The translations under genes were made by a program, and so were the position numbers. Below the pieces are notes generated by a model. It ran no database searches. It was not told the DNA's origin and saw only the letters and a program-made list of their open reading frames with translations. A stretch of DNA of 29,074 nucleotides, from positions 1-29,074 of IMG/VR virus record IMGVR_UViG_3300002137_000064; one strand, 5' to 3'. This document shows positions 20,143 to 26,674 of this stretch, piece after piece (the first letter of the stretch is position 1; each line of letters starts with the position of its first letter). This DNA is from a virus.

Positions 20143-21351
20143 ATGGACCCAATTCTCGAGAAACTAACAACTGCCCGCATTGGCTTGCTTCTGCGAACAC
20201 CGTTCTTCGGCAACATGGCAACTCGCATGAAGCTGATTGATGCCAGCGACTGGTGCCCGACTGCGGCTACTAACGGTCGTGACTTTATGTATAACAAGAA
20301 GTTCGTTGAGAAGCTTTCTGTTAAGAAGCTAGAGTTCTTGTTTGCACATGAAATCTGCCACGGTATATTTGATCACTTTGGACGCTTAGGCTCACGTCAC
20401 CCAAAGCTGGCGAACATCGCCCAGGACTATGCTGTAAACCAGATCCTTATCGACGAGCGCATTGGTGAGCGCATCACTGAAGTAGACATCTGCTATGACA
20501 GCAAGTATCGTGGCTTGGCTTGGGAAGAGATCTATGACATCCTGTTTGAGAAAGCAGATAAGATGGATATGGAAGAACTCCTATCACAGTTAGGTGATAT
20601 GCTAGACGAGCACATCAAAGAAGAAGAAGGTGCTGGCGCTGGTAATCAAGACAAAGACGGCAAAGGCAAGCCTAGCCTTACTAAAGCAGAAGCAGAAGCT
20701 ATACGTCAAGAGATCAAAGATGCGATGATCCAAAGTGCCGCGGCAGCAGGTGCAGGCAAAGTGCCAGCAGGCATCCAGCGCATGATCAAAGACTTGACAG
20801 AGCCTAAGATGGACTGGCGCACTCTTGTGCAACAGGAGATCCAAAGCATTGTTCGCAATGATTACTCCTTCCAGCGTGTGAATCGCAAGAGTATGCACAG
20901 TGGCGCGATCCTTCCGGGCATGAAAGAAGCAACGACTATTGATGTGGCTATTGCCATTGACATGAGTGGTAGTATTGGTGAAGAAGAAGCTTCAGTGTTC
21001 CTTAGCGAAGTCAAAGGCATCTTAGATCAATACGAGGACTTCAAGATCAACTTGTGGTGCTTTGATACTGAGGTATACAATCACGTAGAGATCACACACG
21101 ACAACGATCATGACTTGCTTGAGTATGTTCCTGAAGGTGGAGGTGGCACATCGTTTGAAGTCAATTGGGCCTTTATGGAAGAGATGGGTATCCAGCCTAA
21201 GAAGTTCATTATGTTCACAGACGGCTATCCAAACAGTGGTTGGGGTGATGAAGATTACTGTGATACTATATTCATCGTCAAAGGCAATACTTCTGCAGTA
21301 TCGCCGTTCGGAACTACTGTTATCTACGAGAAAGAGACCGCCTCGGCGTAA
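20143..21351 (+). CDS. VWA-like protein with metallopeptidase-like N-terminus (MoxR partner)
   Basis: 402 aa. The N-terminal domain has FLFAHEICHGIFDHFGR (HExxH-type motif at 69-73, as in the DUF2201/VWA-like metallopeptidase families). A charged Glu/Lys/Gly-rich linker (155-190) follows. The C-terminal VWA-like domain has MIDAS residues Asp273, Ser275 and Ser277 in DMSGSIG, Thr336 in GGGTSF and Asp360 in MFTDGYP. The architecture is that of MoxR/CobS partner proteins. Together with the ATPase just upstream it should form a two-part remodelling machine. GGAGAGCGA precedes the start. Each gene nevertheless has its own promoter. Confidence 0.88.
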   Translation: MDPILEKLTTARIGLLLRTPFFGNMATRMKLIDASDWCPTAATNGRDFMYNKKFVEKLSVKKLEFLFAHEICHGIFDHFGRLGSRHPKLANIAQDYAVNQILIDERIGERITEVDICYDSKYRGLAWEEIYDILFEKADKMDMEELLSQLGDMLDEHIKEEEGAGAGNQDKDGKGKPSLTKAEAEAIRQEIKDAMIQSAAAAGAGKVPAGIQRMIKDLTEPKMDWRTLVQQEIQSIVRNDYSFQRVNRKSMHSGAILPGMKEATTIDVAIAIDMSGSIGEEEASVFLSEVKGILDQYEDFKINLWCFDTEVYNHVEITHDNDHDLLEYVPEGGGGTSFEVNWAFMEEMGIQPKKFIMFTDGYPNSGWGDEDYCDTIFIVKGNTSAVSPFGTTVIYEKETASA

Positions 21352-21352
21352 G

Positions 21353-21403
21353 TGCCAGGGGTGTGGCAGAAATGCCACACTGACCCCGCTGCTTATACGG
21401 GCA
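21353..21403 (+). ncRNA. 3' RNA element with GAAA-loop hairpin, copy B
   Basis: After the VWA stop, GTGCC...GGCAC can close an outer stem, GGGGT with ACCCC an inner one, and GTGTGGCA-GAAA-TGCCACAC a perfect 8-bp tip with a GNRA loop. It contains ACCCCGCTGC, related to the 14-bp repeats at 12550-13111. Confidence 0.6.
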
Positions 21404-21420
21404 CGAGTGAATCTTTTCGG

Positions 21421-21449
21421 TTGACATCTAGAACGTTTGATCGTATAAT
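21421..21449 (+). promoter_or_regulatory. sigma70 promoter
   Basis: TTGACA-17-TATAAT preceded by AATCTTTTCGG and followed by ATACACATAGACAAACAA. Confidence 0.92.
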
Positions 21450-21483
21450 ATACACATAGACAAACAATTAAGGAGCGAAACTT

Positions 21484-21705
21484 ATGAACACACGTAATGA
21501 AGCACTGGCAATGGTTGAAGAAGGTCTTGTGTCAGCAGAGGCAATGCTGGCAATGTGCCTAGGCTATATGTCGCAGGACGATGTTGCAGATATGCTAGAC
21601 GCTAACGAGTTGAGCGAACGCTTCAACGATGAAGACGAAGAGCCCGACTTTCCCCTCAGCATGGAATACGATGAGGACGAAGGCTTCTTGATTGAAGAGT
21701 TCTAA
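21484..21705 (+). CDS. small, very acidic protein
   Basis: 73 aa. An N-terminal helical half (NEALAMVEEGLVSAEAMLAMCLGYMSQDDVADML) is followed by an Asp/Glu-dense tail (DEDEEPDFPLSMEYDEDEG). AAGGAGCGA precedes the start. The next gene begins 1 base after its stop. Acidic tails of this kind occur in DNA-mimic proteins, but no family is recognised. Confidence 0.7.
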   Translation: MNTRNEALAMVEEGLVSAEAMLAMCLGYMSQDDVADMLDANELSERFNDEDEEPDFPLSMEYDEDEGFLIEEF

Positions 21706-21706
21706 G

Positions 21707-22063
21707 ATGAAATACTTCTTAGCCATGTGGTGTGACGAAGGCTTTGAGACAGTACAGGATATCACAGCCAACCATCCCGAGAACTGGGAGAAGGCCAACC
21801 TATTCGACATGGTTAAGAAGGGCATAGAACTAGAGGTCAATCCACTAGGTCGCCAGATTGAAGCTATGCGGCTTCGTGCGCAGTTTAACAGCCAGCGGCA
21901 CTATGAGATCTACATCATGAGCTCGGACGACAGCGTGGATGTCACCGATGTGGCCGAGTGGGGGAACAGTGACCCGCAGGGCCTTGTAGACTGGGTGCGA
22001 GTGAATCACTATGCTAAGATCTATGATGATAGAGCCAATCCTAGTCGTAGGGTTATTGTATAA
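21707..22063 (+). CDS. unknown protein, phage type
   Basis: 118 aa (MKYFLAMWCDEGFETVQDITANHPENWEKANLFDMVK... RAQFNSQRHYEIYIMSSDDSVDVTDVAEWGNSDPQGLVDWVRVNHYAKIYDDR). Soluble, mixed. The start at 21707 is preferred over 21692 because it follows the previous stop directly with GAAGAG upstream. I recognise the opening from marine T4-like phage hypothetical proteins. Function unknown. Confidence 0.7.
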   Translation: MKYFLAMWCDEGFETVQDITANHPENWEKANLFDMVKKGIELEVNPLGRQIEAMRLRAQFNSQRHYEIYIMSSDDSVDVTDVAEWGNSDPQGLVDWVRVNHYAKIYDDRANPSRRVIV

Positions 22064-22068
22064 ATCGG

Positions 22069-22097
22069 TTGACAGCCTGTCCGATCTATCGTATAAT
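22069..22097 (+). promoter_or_regulatory. sigma70 promoter
   Basis: TTGACA-17-TATAAT. ATCGG (22064-22068) and CCGAT (22081-22085) flank the -35 box as an inverted repeat. Confidence 0.9.
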
Positions 22098-22124
22098 ACA
22101 TACATAGACACACAGGAGAGCGAC

Positions 22125-22331
22125 ATGACATACAAAGGTTTCACATACAGTCCAGAGATTGAACTGGAAGATGACAATCGTAAAATCTACCACGAGATCC
22201 TGTTTAATGGTAAGCGAGTGCAACCACCTTACTGGTTCCAGAACATCAGCCCGTACACATATCCAACCAACGAAGAGTTTCAGCGAGCAGTCGATGAAAT
22301 TTATTTTGAAAATTGGGTAGAAAACGGTTGA
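22125..22331 (+). CDS. unknown small protein
   Basis: 68 aa (MTYKGFTYSPEIELEDDNRKIYHEILFNGKRVQPPYWFQNISPYTYPTNEEFQRAVDEIYF...). AGGAGAGCGAC precedes the ATG at 22125; an upstream in-frame ATG at 22011 lies inside the previous gene and is rejected. Its TGA stop is supplied by the -35 box of the next promoter. Confidence 0.72.
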   Translation: MTYKGFTYSPEIELEDDNRKIYHEILFNGKRVQPPYWFQNISPYTYPTNEEFQRAVDEIYFENWVENG

Positions 22332-22356
22332 CAGTTTGGACAAACCTTGTTATAAT
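22328..22356 (+). promoter_or_regulatory. sigma70 promoter
   Basis: TTGACA-17-TATAAT. The -35 box contains the stop codon of the previous gene; GTTTG-GA-CAAAC is an inverted repeat in the spacer. Confidence 0.9.
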
Positions 22357-22384
22357 TAACACATAGACACACAGGAGAACGCAA

Positions 22385-22555
22385 ATGCAATATATCATCG
22401 GAATCATAATTGGCATCGCAGTTTACGCTTATTGGCCCGAACAGGTCCAATCCGTTGCTAAGGATGCACAGGTAATGGTACACAAGGGTGCCGCTTCGGT
22501 AGCTGAGAAGACTGCTCCTACGCTCACAGATCGTATCCAAGAGGTGCTGAAATGA
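22385..22555 (+). CDS. small membrane-anchored protein
   Basis: 57 aa. A transmembrane segment at 2-17 (QYIIGIIIGIAVYAYW) is followed by an amphipathic helical tail (EQVQSVAKDAQVMVHKGAASVAEKTAPTLTDRIQEVLK). AGGAGAACG precedes the ATG. It overlaps the next gene by ATGA. Probably inner-membrane with a cytoplasmic or periplasmic helix; function unknown. Confidence 0.7.
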   Translation: MQYIIGIIIGIAVYAYWPEQVQSVAKDAQVMVHKGAASVAEKTAPTLTDRIQEVLK

Positions 22556-22719
22556 GCGTGATGGCTGACCTTGCATACGATATCGAACAGCTCTATATCG
22601 ATAATTACACCGCCGACGAGATCGCCCAAGAACTAGGATGCCCGATTGGCATGGTTCACGGCTGGTTGCGCGAGCTCGGTGTGAGCAGTGAATGTCCTAA
22701 AATATTTTCAGATTTTTGA
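22552..22719 (+). CDS. small helix-turn-helix protein
   Basis: 55 aa. IEQLYIDNYTADEIAQELGCPIGMVHGWLRELGV is a sigma-region-4-like HTH, here making up most of the protein. It is translationally coupled to the membrane protein by ATGA. Such mini-HTH proteins recur in marine phages. A DNA-binding regulator is likely; the target is unknown. Confidence 0.68.
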   Translation: MSVMADLAYDIEQLYIDNYTADEIAQELGCPIGMVHGWLRELGVSSECPKIFSDF

Positions 22720-22729
22720 ATCTTTTTGG

Positions 22730-22758
22730 TTGACAGCTTGGCATTTTGGTTGTATAAT
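22730..22758 (+). promoter_or_regulatory. sigma70 promoter
   Basis: TTGACA-17-TATAAT preceded by AATCTTTTTGG and followed by ATACACATAGACAAACAA. Confidence 0.92.
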
Positions 22759-22789
22759 ATACACATAGACAAACAAAAAGGAGCGTAAG

Positions 22790-23140
22790 ATGACTGCAAC
22801 GATCGAAACATACAAGGTAGAGCTAGTACACCAAGAAGCCCTGCAAGCGGCTAACACGGCTGCTCAGGAGTTTGCTAACCGTCATTTCAACGGTGGCGAC
22901 GGTGGTTCTTGTGGCTTCAGCTGGGTTGATGTCTACGGTGTGCGTTCTAACAGCAAGCTGGGCAAGGCCCTGCAGGCAGTAGGCTTCAGCAAGAGCTACA
23001 CAGGCTCCTTGCAACTGTGGAACAAATGGTACATGGGCCAGAGCGTTGATGCTGGCGAAGCAGGTGCATATGCTTATGCCAAGGTGCTGAAAGACAAGCT
23101 GGGCTTGGACAAGTGCTATGCAGGAAGCAGGTTAGATTAA
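22790..23140 (+). CDS. conserved phage protein of unknown function
   Basis: 116 aa. NGGDGGSCGFSWVDVYGVRSNSKLGKALQAVGFSKSYTGSLQLWN and the end AGEAGAYAYAKVLKDKLGLDKCYAGSRLD form a pattern seen in many phage hypothetical proteins. AAAGGAGCG precedes the start. It heads a three-gene run joined by TAATG overlaps (23140, 23346), ending with the SWIM protein. Soluble; no catalytic motif. Confidence 0.78.
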   Translation: MTATIETYKVELVHQEALQAANTAAQEFANRHFNGGDGGSCGFSWVDVYGVRSNSKLGKALQAVGFSKSYTGSLQLWNKWYMGQSVDAGEAGAYAYAKVLKDKLGLDKCYAGSRLD

Positions 23141-23346
23141 TGGAGTGGGTGCTACTGGTTTTCATTAGCGCCCCCGGCGGGTACTTCATCGATAAAACGG
23201 TGGAGCCCGTCCGGACTTACCAAGAGTGCATCGACAGGTCCAAGGCTACTCCTAGGAAGACATACAAAGGAATCCAGGACACGGTGTGCGTCACAATGGA
23301 TCACTGGACAGGGAAAGCACCTATGCCCGGAATGGCGATGGACTAA
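23140..23346 (+). CDS. small exported or membrane-anchored protein
   Basis: 68 aa. A short hydrophobic N-terminus (MEWVLLVFISAPGGYF) precedes a basic region with two Cys (ECIDRSK and TVCVTMDHW), which could form a disulfide outside the cytoplasm. It starts by TAATG overlap with the previous gene and ends the same way. No family is recognised. Confidence 0.62.
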   Translation: MEWVLLVFISAPGGYFIDKTVEPVRTYQECIDRSKATPRKTYKGIQDTVCVTMDHWTGKAPMPGMAMD

Positions 23347-23666
23347 TGGAAGCTCTAAAAGAAACTACTGGGGGACTATTCCCAGCCCATGTATACCTAC
23401 TAGATGGCAACAACCTAGTATCGTACATCAAGAAGGGAGAGACTGAGCCCTTCTACTTCAAGAACCCGATCAAAGGCTTTGACAAGCGTGGTCGCAAGTT
23501 CGAAGCAGTCAATCCTAATCCATTTAAACTAAAGAAAGCTTCTAATGCAATCACAATCAAAGGCTCCAAAGGCCAAACCTACACGCTCGATCGGGACCAA
23601 GCCACGTGTACTTGTCCAGGATTTACATTTAGAGGTACCTGCAAACACCTGGGAGAACATGGTTAA
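23346..23666 (+). CDS. SWIM zinc-finger protein
   Basis: 106 aa. The C-terminus holds a SWIM motif CxCx8CxH (Cys88, Cys90, Cys99, His101 in CTCPGFTFRGTCKHLG). The N-terminal part has GNNLVSYIKKGETEPFYFKNPIKGFDKRGRKFE, and the region before the finger is basic. SWIM domains bind DNA or proteins in recombination and chromatin factors; stand-alone phage versions are known. The start is the TAATG overlap at 23346, not the out-of-context ATG further upstream. Confidence 0.8.
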   Translation: MEALKETTGGLFPAHVYLLDGNNLVSYIKKGETEPFYFKNPIKGFDKRGRKFEAVNPNPFKLKKASNAITIKGSKGQTYTLDRDQATCTCPGFTFRGTCKHLGEHG

Positions 23667-23693
23667 ATTTCTTATGAAGTAGGCAGATTTTGG

Positions 23694-23722
23694 TTGACAG
23701 ATTGGATAGACCTTGCTATAAT
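23694..23722 (+). promoter_or_regulatory. sigma70 promoter
   Basis: TTGACA-17-TATAAT, leader ATAGACATACAGTAAGGAG. Confidence 0.92.
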
Positions 23723-23747
23723 ATAGACATACAGTAAGGAGAACGAT

Positions 23748-23903
23748 GTGGAATTTACAGTGATCTACGCAACAGGTAAAGAACAGAAGTTTCACATAAG
23801 GGCCGTGGCAGAGATGTATGCTAACATCTATGGTGGCCGTGTTGTAGGAAAGCCACAGTTGGAATTGATAGTAAACAAATTGGTTGACAAATTGGCTGCT
23901 TGA
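23748..23903 (+). CDS. unknown small protein with GTG start
   Basis: 51 aa (MEFTVIYATGKEQKFHIRAVAEMYANIYGGRVVGKPQLELIVNKLVDKLAA). The ATG two bases earlier gives only five codons, so the GTG at 23748, with AAGGAGAACG upstream, is the likely start. Its C-terminus NKLVDKLAA is encoded by the next promoter. Confidence 0.65.
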   Translation: MEFTVIYATGKEQKFHIRAVAEMYANIYGGRVVGKPQLELIVNKLVDKLAA

Positions 23904-23912
23904 TCGTATAAT
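23884..23912 (+). promoter_or_regulatory. sigma70 promoter inside the end of the previous gene
   Basis: TTGACA-17-TATAAT. The previous stop codon lies in the spacer, four bases before the -10 box. Confidence 0.9.
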
Positions 23913-23939
23913 AAACACATGAACAGCAAGGAGCACACA

Positions 23940-24113
23940 ATGCAAACACAAGACATCCTAGAAGCAATCGACACAAAGCTAGACGAAGTAGATGAGATGA
24001 TCATGGAGTTGCCCTTGCCTGATTCAATCAAGCGCAAACTGTGTGAAAACCTTTACACATTGTGGGAACAAGTAGAAGCAGAAATGGATCTAAAATCAAC
24101 AGATTTTGGTTGA
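23940..24113 (+). CDS. unknown small acidic helical protein
   Basis: 57 aa (MQTQDILEAIDTKLDEVDEMIMELPLPDSIKRKLCENLYTLWEQVEAEMDL...), largely helical and possibly coiled coil. AAGGAG lies 7 bases before this ATG; an earlier in-frame ATG at 23919 lies in the mRNA leader. The TGA stop is supplied by the next -35 box. Confidence 0.68.
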   Translation: MQTQDILEAIDTKLDEVDEMIMELPLPDSIKRKLCENLYTLWEQVEAEMDLKSTDFG

Positions 24114-24138
24114 CAGTTTGGTTTTTTGGTTGTATAAT
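24110..24138 (+). promoter_or_regulatory. sigma70 promoter
   Basis: TTGACA-17-TATAAT. The -35 box contains the stop codon of the previous gene. Confidence 0.92.
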
Positions 24139-24170
24139 ATATACATACACTAACAAAACAGGAGCGAATT

Positions 24171-24434
24171 ATGCCTAAGACAGCACAGCAAAAATTGAAT
24201 GAATTCTTTAACGAAGCAGATGCTACTCGTGCAACGATGAAAGCATTTGCAGATGCATCCCGTGAGAACTACGGTTCCCATGCTTATGCCGCAGGCTACT
24301 TTGAAAGCATGGTAGTGACATTGACCCTGCAACTGCCTAAGGCCAAGCGTGATGAAGTTCGTAGAGAGTTCGAGCAGTTGGCAACGAAGCAACGCAACGA
24401 GGTGCTGTTGAAGACCATTAAGGAAGCACAATGA
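24171..24434 (+). CDS. unknown small helical protein
   Basis: 87 aa, almost wholly helical with alternating charges (KLNEFFNEADATRATMKAFADASRENYGSHAYAAGYFESMVVTLTLQLPKAKRDEVRREFEQLATKQ). AGGAGCGA precedes the start. It overlaps the next gene by ATGA. No family is recognised. Confidence 0.72.
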   Translation: MPKTAQQKLNEFFNEADATRATMKAFADASRENYGSHAYAAGYFESMVVTLTLQLPKAKRDEVRREFEQLATKQRNEVLLKTIKEAQ

Positions 24435-24637
24435 CCAGTCAGGAACGCAAGTGGCTGGCAACAGCCTTAACGGCCTTAGAGGGCACGATGAGTCCTATGG
24501 CCCGGGTAAAGATCCTGCGCACCGTTGGTCAACTCTACTCTGCTAGTGCTGATAGAATTGAATGTGAATTGGTTGACAAGTTCGAAGATCGGATGTATAA
24601 TACTAACATACAGACACAAGGAGCAACACATGCCTAA
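24431..24637 (+). CDS. unknown small protein whose 3' end is a promoter
   Basis: 68 aa (MTSQERKWLATALTALEGTMSPMARVKILRTVGQLYSASADRIECELVDKFEDRMYN...). The last 21 codons are encoded by a complete promoter, leader and ribosome site of the next gene, and the frame ends 8 bases inside that gene. It is coupled to the previous gene by ATGA. The whole-frame overlap is the strongest case of coding/promoter sharing in the window. Confidence 0.65.
   Translation: MTSQERKWLATALTALEGTMSPMARVKILRTVGQLYSASADRIECELVDKFEDRMYNTNIQTQGATHA
24573..24601 (+). promoter_or_regulatory. sigma70 promoter inside a coding region
   Basis: TTGACA-17-TATAAT, fully within the 68-aa gene, driving the YubB-like gene. Confidence 0.85.
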
Positions 24638-25253
24638 TTGGTGTAGCAATCATATCACAGTCCGCGGCGGTCAGCAATCAGAGATCCAGCGACTTGCAGA
24701 TGCATTTAGTAATGGTGGTCTTTGCCAAGCGGTAGTTCCGTGCCCTGCAGAGCTACTTGATACCACATCAGGCTTCCTAGGTGATCCTGTAGAGCAGGCT
24801 GCTCTTGAAGCAAAGACCTGCTTCCCATACCGCGAGAAGTATGGCTACAGCACTTGGTATGACTTCAATGTGTCCAAGTGGGGCACTAAATGGGATGTGA
24901 CGTGTGACAGTGTTGAGATCGACAGTGATGGTCTTGGATTCAGTGGCGCCTTTGATTCAGCCTGGTCGCCACCGATTGGTGTCTGCGAAGCATTGGTTGA
25001 GCAGGGCTTTGAAGTCACCCTTTACTACTACGAATCCGGCATGGGCTTTGTGGGCAAGTGGGAAGATGGCGAGGATGACTGCTACGAATACGGTGGTGAG
25101 AAGTCGGATACGGTCCGAGCTGCCATTGGTGATGAGCTCGATGATATGTTTGGTATTTCGGAATCAATGGCTGAATACGAAGCAGAGAACGAGGAAGAGC
25201 TGACCGCTTGGATCAAAGATGGAGCTGACAAGCTCAAGTTGGAGACACTATGA
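24630..25253 (+). CDS. YubB/Api92-like ferredoxin-fold protein
   Basis: 207 aa. The start MPNWCSNHITVRGG is the signature of the DUF1281/YubB/Api92 group. Further conserved elements are WGTKWDVTCDSVEIDSDGLGFSGAFDSAWSPPIGVCEALVEQGFEVTLYYYESGMGFVGKWEDG and an acidic helical tail. The family is found on plasmids and phages, has a ferredoxin-like fold without an iron-sulfur cluster, and its function is unknown. AAGGAGC precedes the ATG at 24630. It overlaps the next gene by ATGA. Confidence 0.85.
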   Translation: MPNWCSNHITVRGGQQSEIQRLADAFSNGGLCQAVVPCPAELLDTTSGFLGDPVEQAALEAKTCFPYREKYGYSTWYDFNVSKWGTKWDVTCDSVEIDSDGLGFSGAFDSAWSPPIGVCEALVEQGFEVTLYYYESGMGFVGKWEDGEDDCYEYGGEKSDTVRAAIGDELDDMFGISESMAEYEAENEEELTAWIKDGADKLKLETL

Positions 25254-25444
25254 ACAGAACATTTAATTTTCAATTCGAGATCGTCTGTGCAGGCGATGGC
25301 GAAGCGGACATGGCACAGGTTGAGAACTTGATCGATCTGTCCATGCAGGAACTTGTCTATGACGATGAATTTATTTCAGCACTAGATGAGCAGTCGGCGG
25401 TGACCATTAGAGTGTCCAGATTGGGAAGTAAATTGGGCGAATAA
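25250..25444 (+). CDS. unknown small acidic protein
   Basis: 64 aa (MNRTFNFQFEIVCAGDGEADMAQVENLIDLSMQELVYDDEFISALDEQSAVTIRVSRLG). Strand-helix-strand content suggests a small alpha/beta fold. ATGA coupling to the YubB-like gene suggests a joint function. Confidence 0.65.
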   Translation: MNRTFNFQFEIVCAGDGEADMAQVENLIDLSMQELVYDDEFISALDEQSAVTIRVSRLGSKLGE

Positions 25445-25447
25445 TGG

Positions 25448-25476
25448 TTGACGATTTGGTTAGTAGATGTTATAAT
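25448..25476 (+). promoter_or_regulatory. sigma70 promoter
   Basis: TTGACG-17-TATAAT, three bases after the previous stop codon. Confidence 0.85.
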
Positions 25477-25522
25477 TAATTGTCAATCTTGACATACACA
25501 CACAGAAAAAGGAAACTTTAAA

Positions 25523-25834
25523 ATGGCTACAGATAAAACTTTCGCAGTAACAGGTGTTTCAACAGTTGCAGGCAAGACTAAGATTCGCTTCGCTAACGAT
25601 GTAATGCGCATCAAGATCCTTGCTAAGAACGGTCATACAGACATTGAGCTTGTTGATCTTCCACACGCAATGACCAAGGGTGAGATCGCCCAGCATATGA
25701 ATTCCATTGGCTTTGCCAAAGGTCAAGACACCGTACAATCGGCCATTGACTACATTGCCAAGAAGAATCCCGTGGCCCAAGCGCCATTGGTAAGTACAAC
25801 TACTGTCGTGACGACAGAAGCTGTCACTGAGTAA
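25523..25834 (+). CDS. conserved marine-phage-type protein
   Basis: 103 aa. TFAVTGVSTVAGKTKIRFANDVMRIKILAKNGHTDIELVDLPHAMTKGEIAQHM resembles hypothetical proteins of T4-like cyanophages and pelagiphages. The C-terminal tail is a low-complexity Thr/Val stretch. The AAAAGGAAAC ribosome site, the strong terminator and the 21-nt 3' element pair this gene with the winged-helix gene at 17744, suggesting both are highly expressed or commonly controlled. Confidence 0.75.
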   Translation: MATDKTFAVTGVSTVAGKTKIRFANDVMRIKILAKNGHTDIELVDLPHAMTKGEIAQHMNSIGFAKGQDTVQSAIDYIAKKNPVAQAPLVSTTTVVTTEAVTE

Positions 25835-25853
25835 GCCGATTCGCTCCCGGGGC
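25833..25853 (+). repeat. 21-nt 3' untranslated element, copy 2
   Basis: Identical over 21 bases to 18041-18061. Here it begins within the TAA stop codon. A terminator follows 17 bases later. Confidence 0.8.
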
Positions 25854-25869
25854 ATTCAGTGAACCTTGG

Positions 25870-25902
25870 GGGACTAGTAGTAAAATACTAGTCCCTTTTT
25901 TT
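25870..25902 (+). terminator. strong intrinsic terminator
   Basis: GGGACTAGTA-N6-TACTAGTCCC is a perfect 10-bp stem followed by seven T. Confidence 0.95.
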
Positions 25903-25913
25903 CATCTTTTCGG

Positions 25914-25942
25914 TTGACAAGCTATTCGTTTGGCGCTATAAT
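25914..25942 (+). promoter_or_regulatory. sigma70 promoter
   Basis: TTGACA-17-TATAAT preceded by ATCTTTTCGG and followed by AAACACATACACAAACAA. Confidence 0.92.
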
Positions 25943-25974
25943 AAACACATACACAAACAAACATGGAGCGAAAC

Positions 25975-26280
25975 ATGAATATCAAAGACATTAACACAGC
26001 GATTATGTTCGGAACTTGGGACAACACAGAGCTGTCCAGCATGATCGATGCTGTCAAGTGGAACCGTGCTCAACTGGGCAAGTCCATTAAGAACAGTATT
26101 AGGATTGGCGACAACGTCAACTTCACAAGCTCTAAGACAGGGCAGAACATTACAGGTGTTGTGATCAAGATCGCTATCAAGTATGTCACAGTGAAGACAG
26201 CACAGGGCCAGTGGAAAGTGCCTGCGAATATGTTGACGGTGGACTTCAGTGGCTTCGTTGACAAGTTCGCAAGTGTATGA
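25975..26280 (+). CDS. conserved phage protein with SH3/KOW-like C-terminus
   Basis: 101 aa. An N-terminal helix (WDNTELSSMIDAVKWNRAQLG) is followed by a small barrel, RIGDNVNFTSSKTGQNITGVVIKIAIKYVTVKTAQGQWKVPANML, which resembles a KOW/SH3-like fold. The start at 25975 is chosen because GGAGCGA lies before it and covers the earlier ATG at 25963. A similar layout is common in marine T4-like phages. RNA or protein binding is possible. Confidence 0.75.
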   Translation: MNIKDINTAIMFGTWDNTELSSMIDAVKWNRAQLGKSIKNSIRIGDNVNFTSSKTGQNITGVVIKIAIKYVTVKTAQGQWKVPANMLTVDFSGFVDKFASV

Positions 26281-26674
26281 CCTACTCCTGATAGTAGGAT
26301 GCCTTGTAGCCGGAGGTATAATCGGCTACAAGGTATCAGCTCGCTATCATATGAAGATGTTCACAGAGCTAATGGAAGAGCTAAAGATCGATAAAGAACG
26401 ATTGATGGCCTATGCCGAAGAACACGGTATGGAAGTTGGTGACGACTACGACAACGATAATATGCCAGAATACGATCTAGTGATAGTGCAAGACGGTGCT
26501 CAACTCTATGCTTACCGTAAAGACACAAAAGCGTTCCTAGGTCAGGCAGCAGACCCCGAAGCACTAGTAGAACGCATTGCCCAAGACTGGCGTGGTGTAC
26601 GATTTAAAATAGCTGAAGAAGACGGCGCAGGCCTTATGAAGACCCCAGAACAAGGAGACACCCATGGGACGTAG
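26273..26674 (+). CDS. membrane-anchored acidic protein
   Basis: 133 aa from GTG 26273. A transmembrane segment at 2-20 (YDLLLIVGCLVAGGIIGYK) is followed by a helical, acidic soluble region (MKMFTELMEELKIDKERLMAYAEEHGMEVGDDYDNDN) and a small strand-rich end. The GTG overlaps the previous stop by 8 bases; GTG at 26249 is an alternative. Neither has a strong ribosome site, so the start is uncertain. Confidence 0.6.
   Translation: MYDLLLIVGCLVAGGIIGYKVSARYHMKMFTELMEELKIDKERLMAYAEEHGMEVGDDYDNDNMPEYDLVIVQDGAQLYAYRKDTKAFLGQAADPEALVERIAQDWRGVRFKIAEEDGAGLMKTPEQGDTHGT

Noticed and set aside
20602-20898. Minus-strand frame of 98 codons inside the VWA gene
   Set aside because: Antisense shadow of the charged linker; no ribosome site or promoter.
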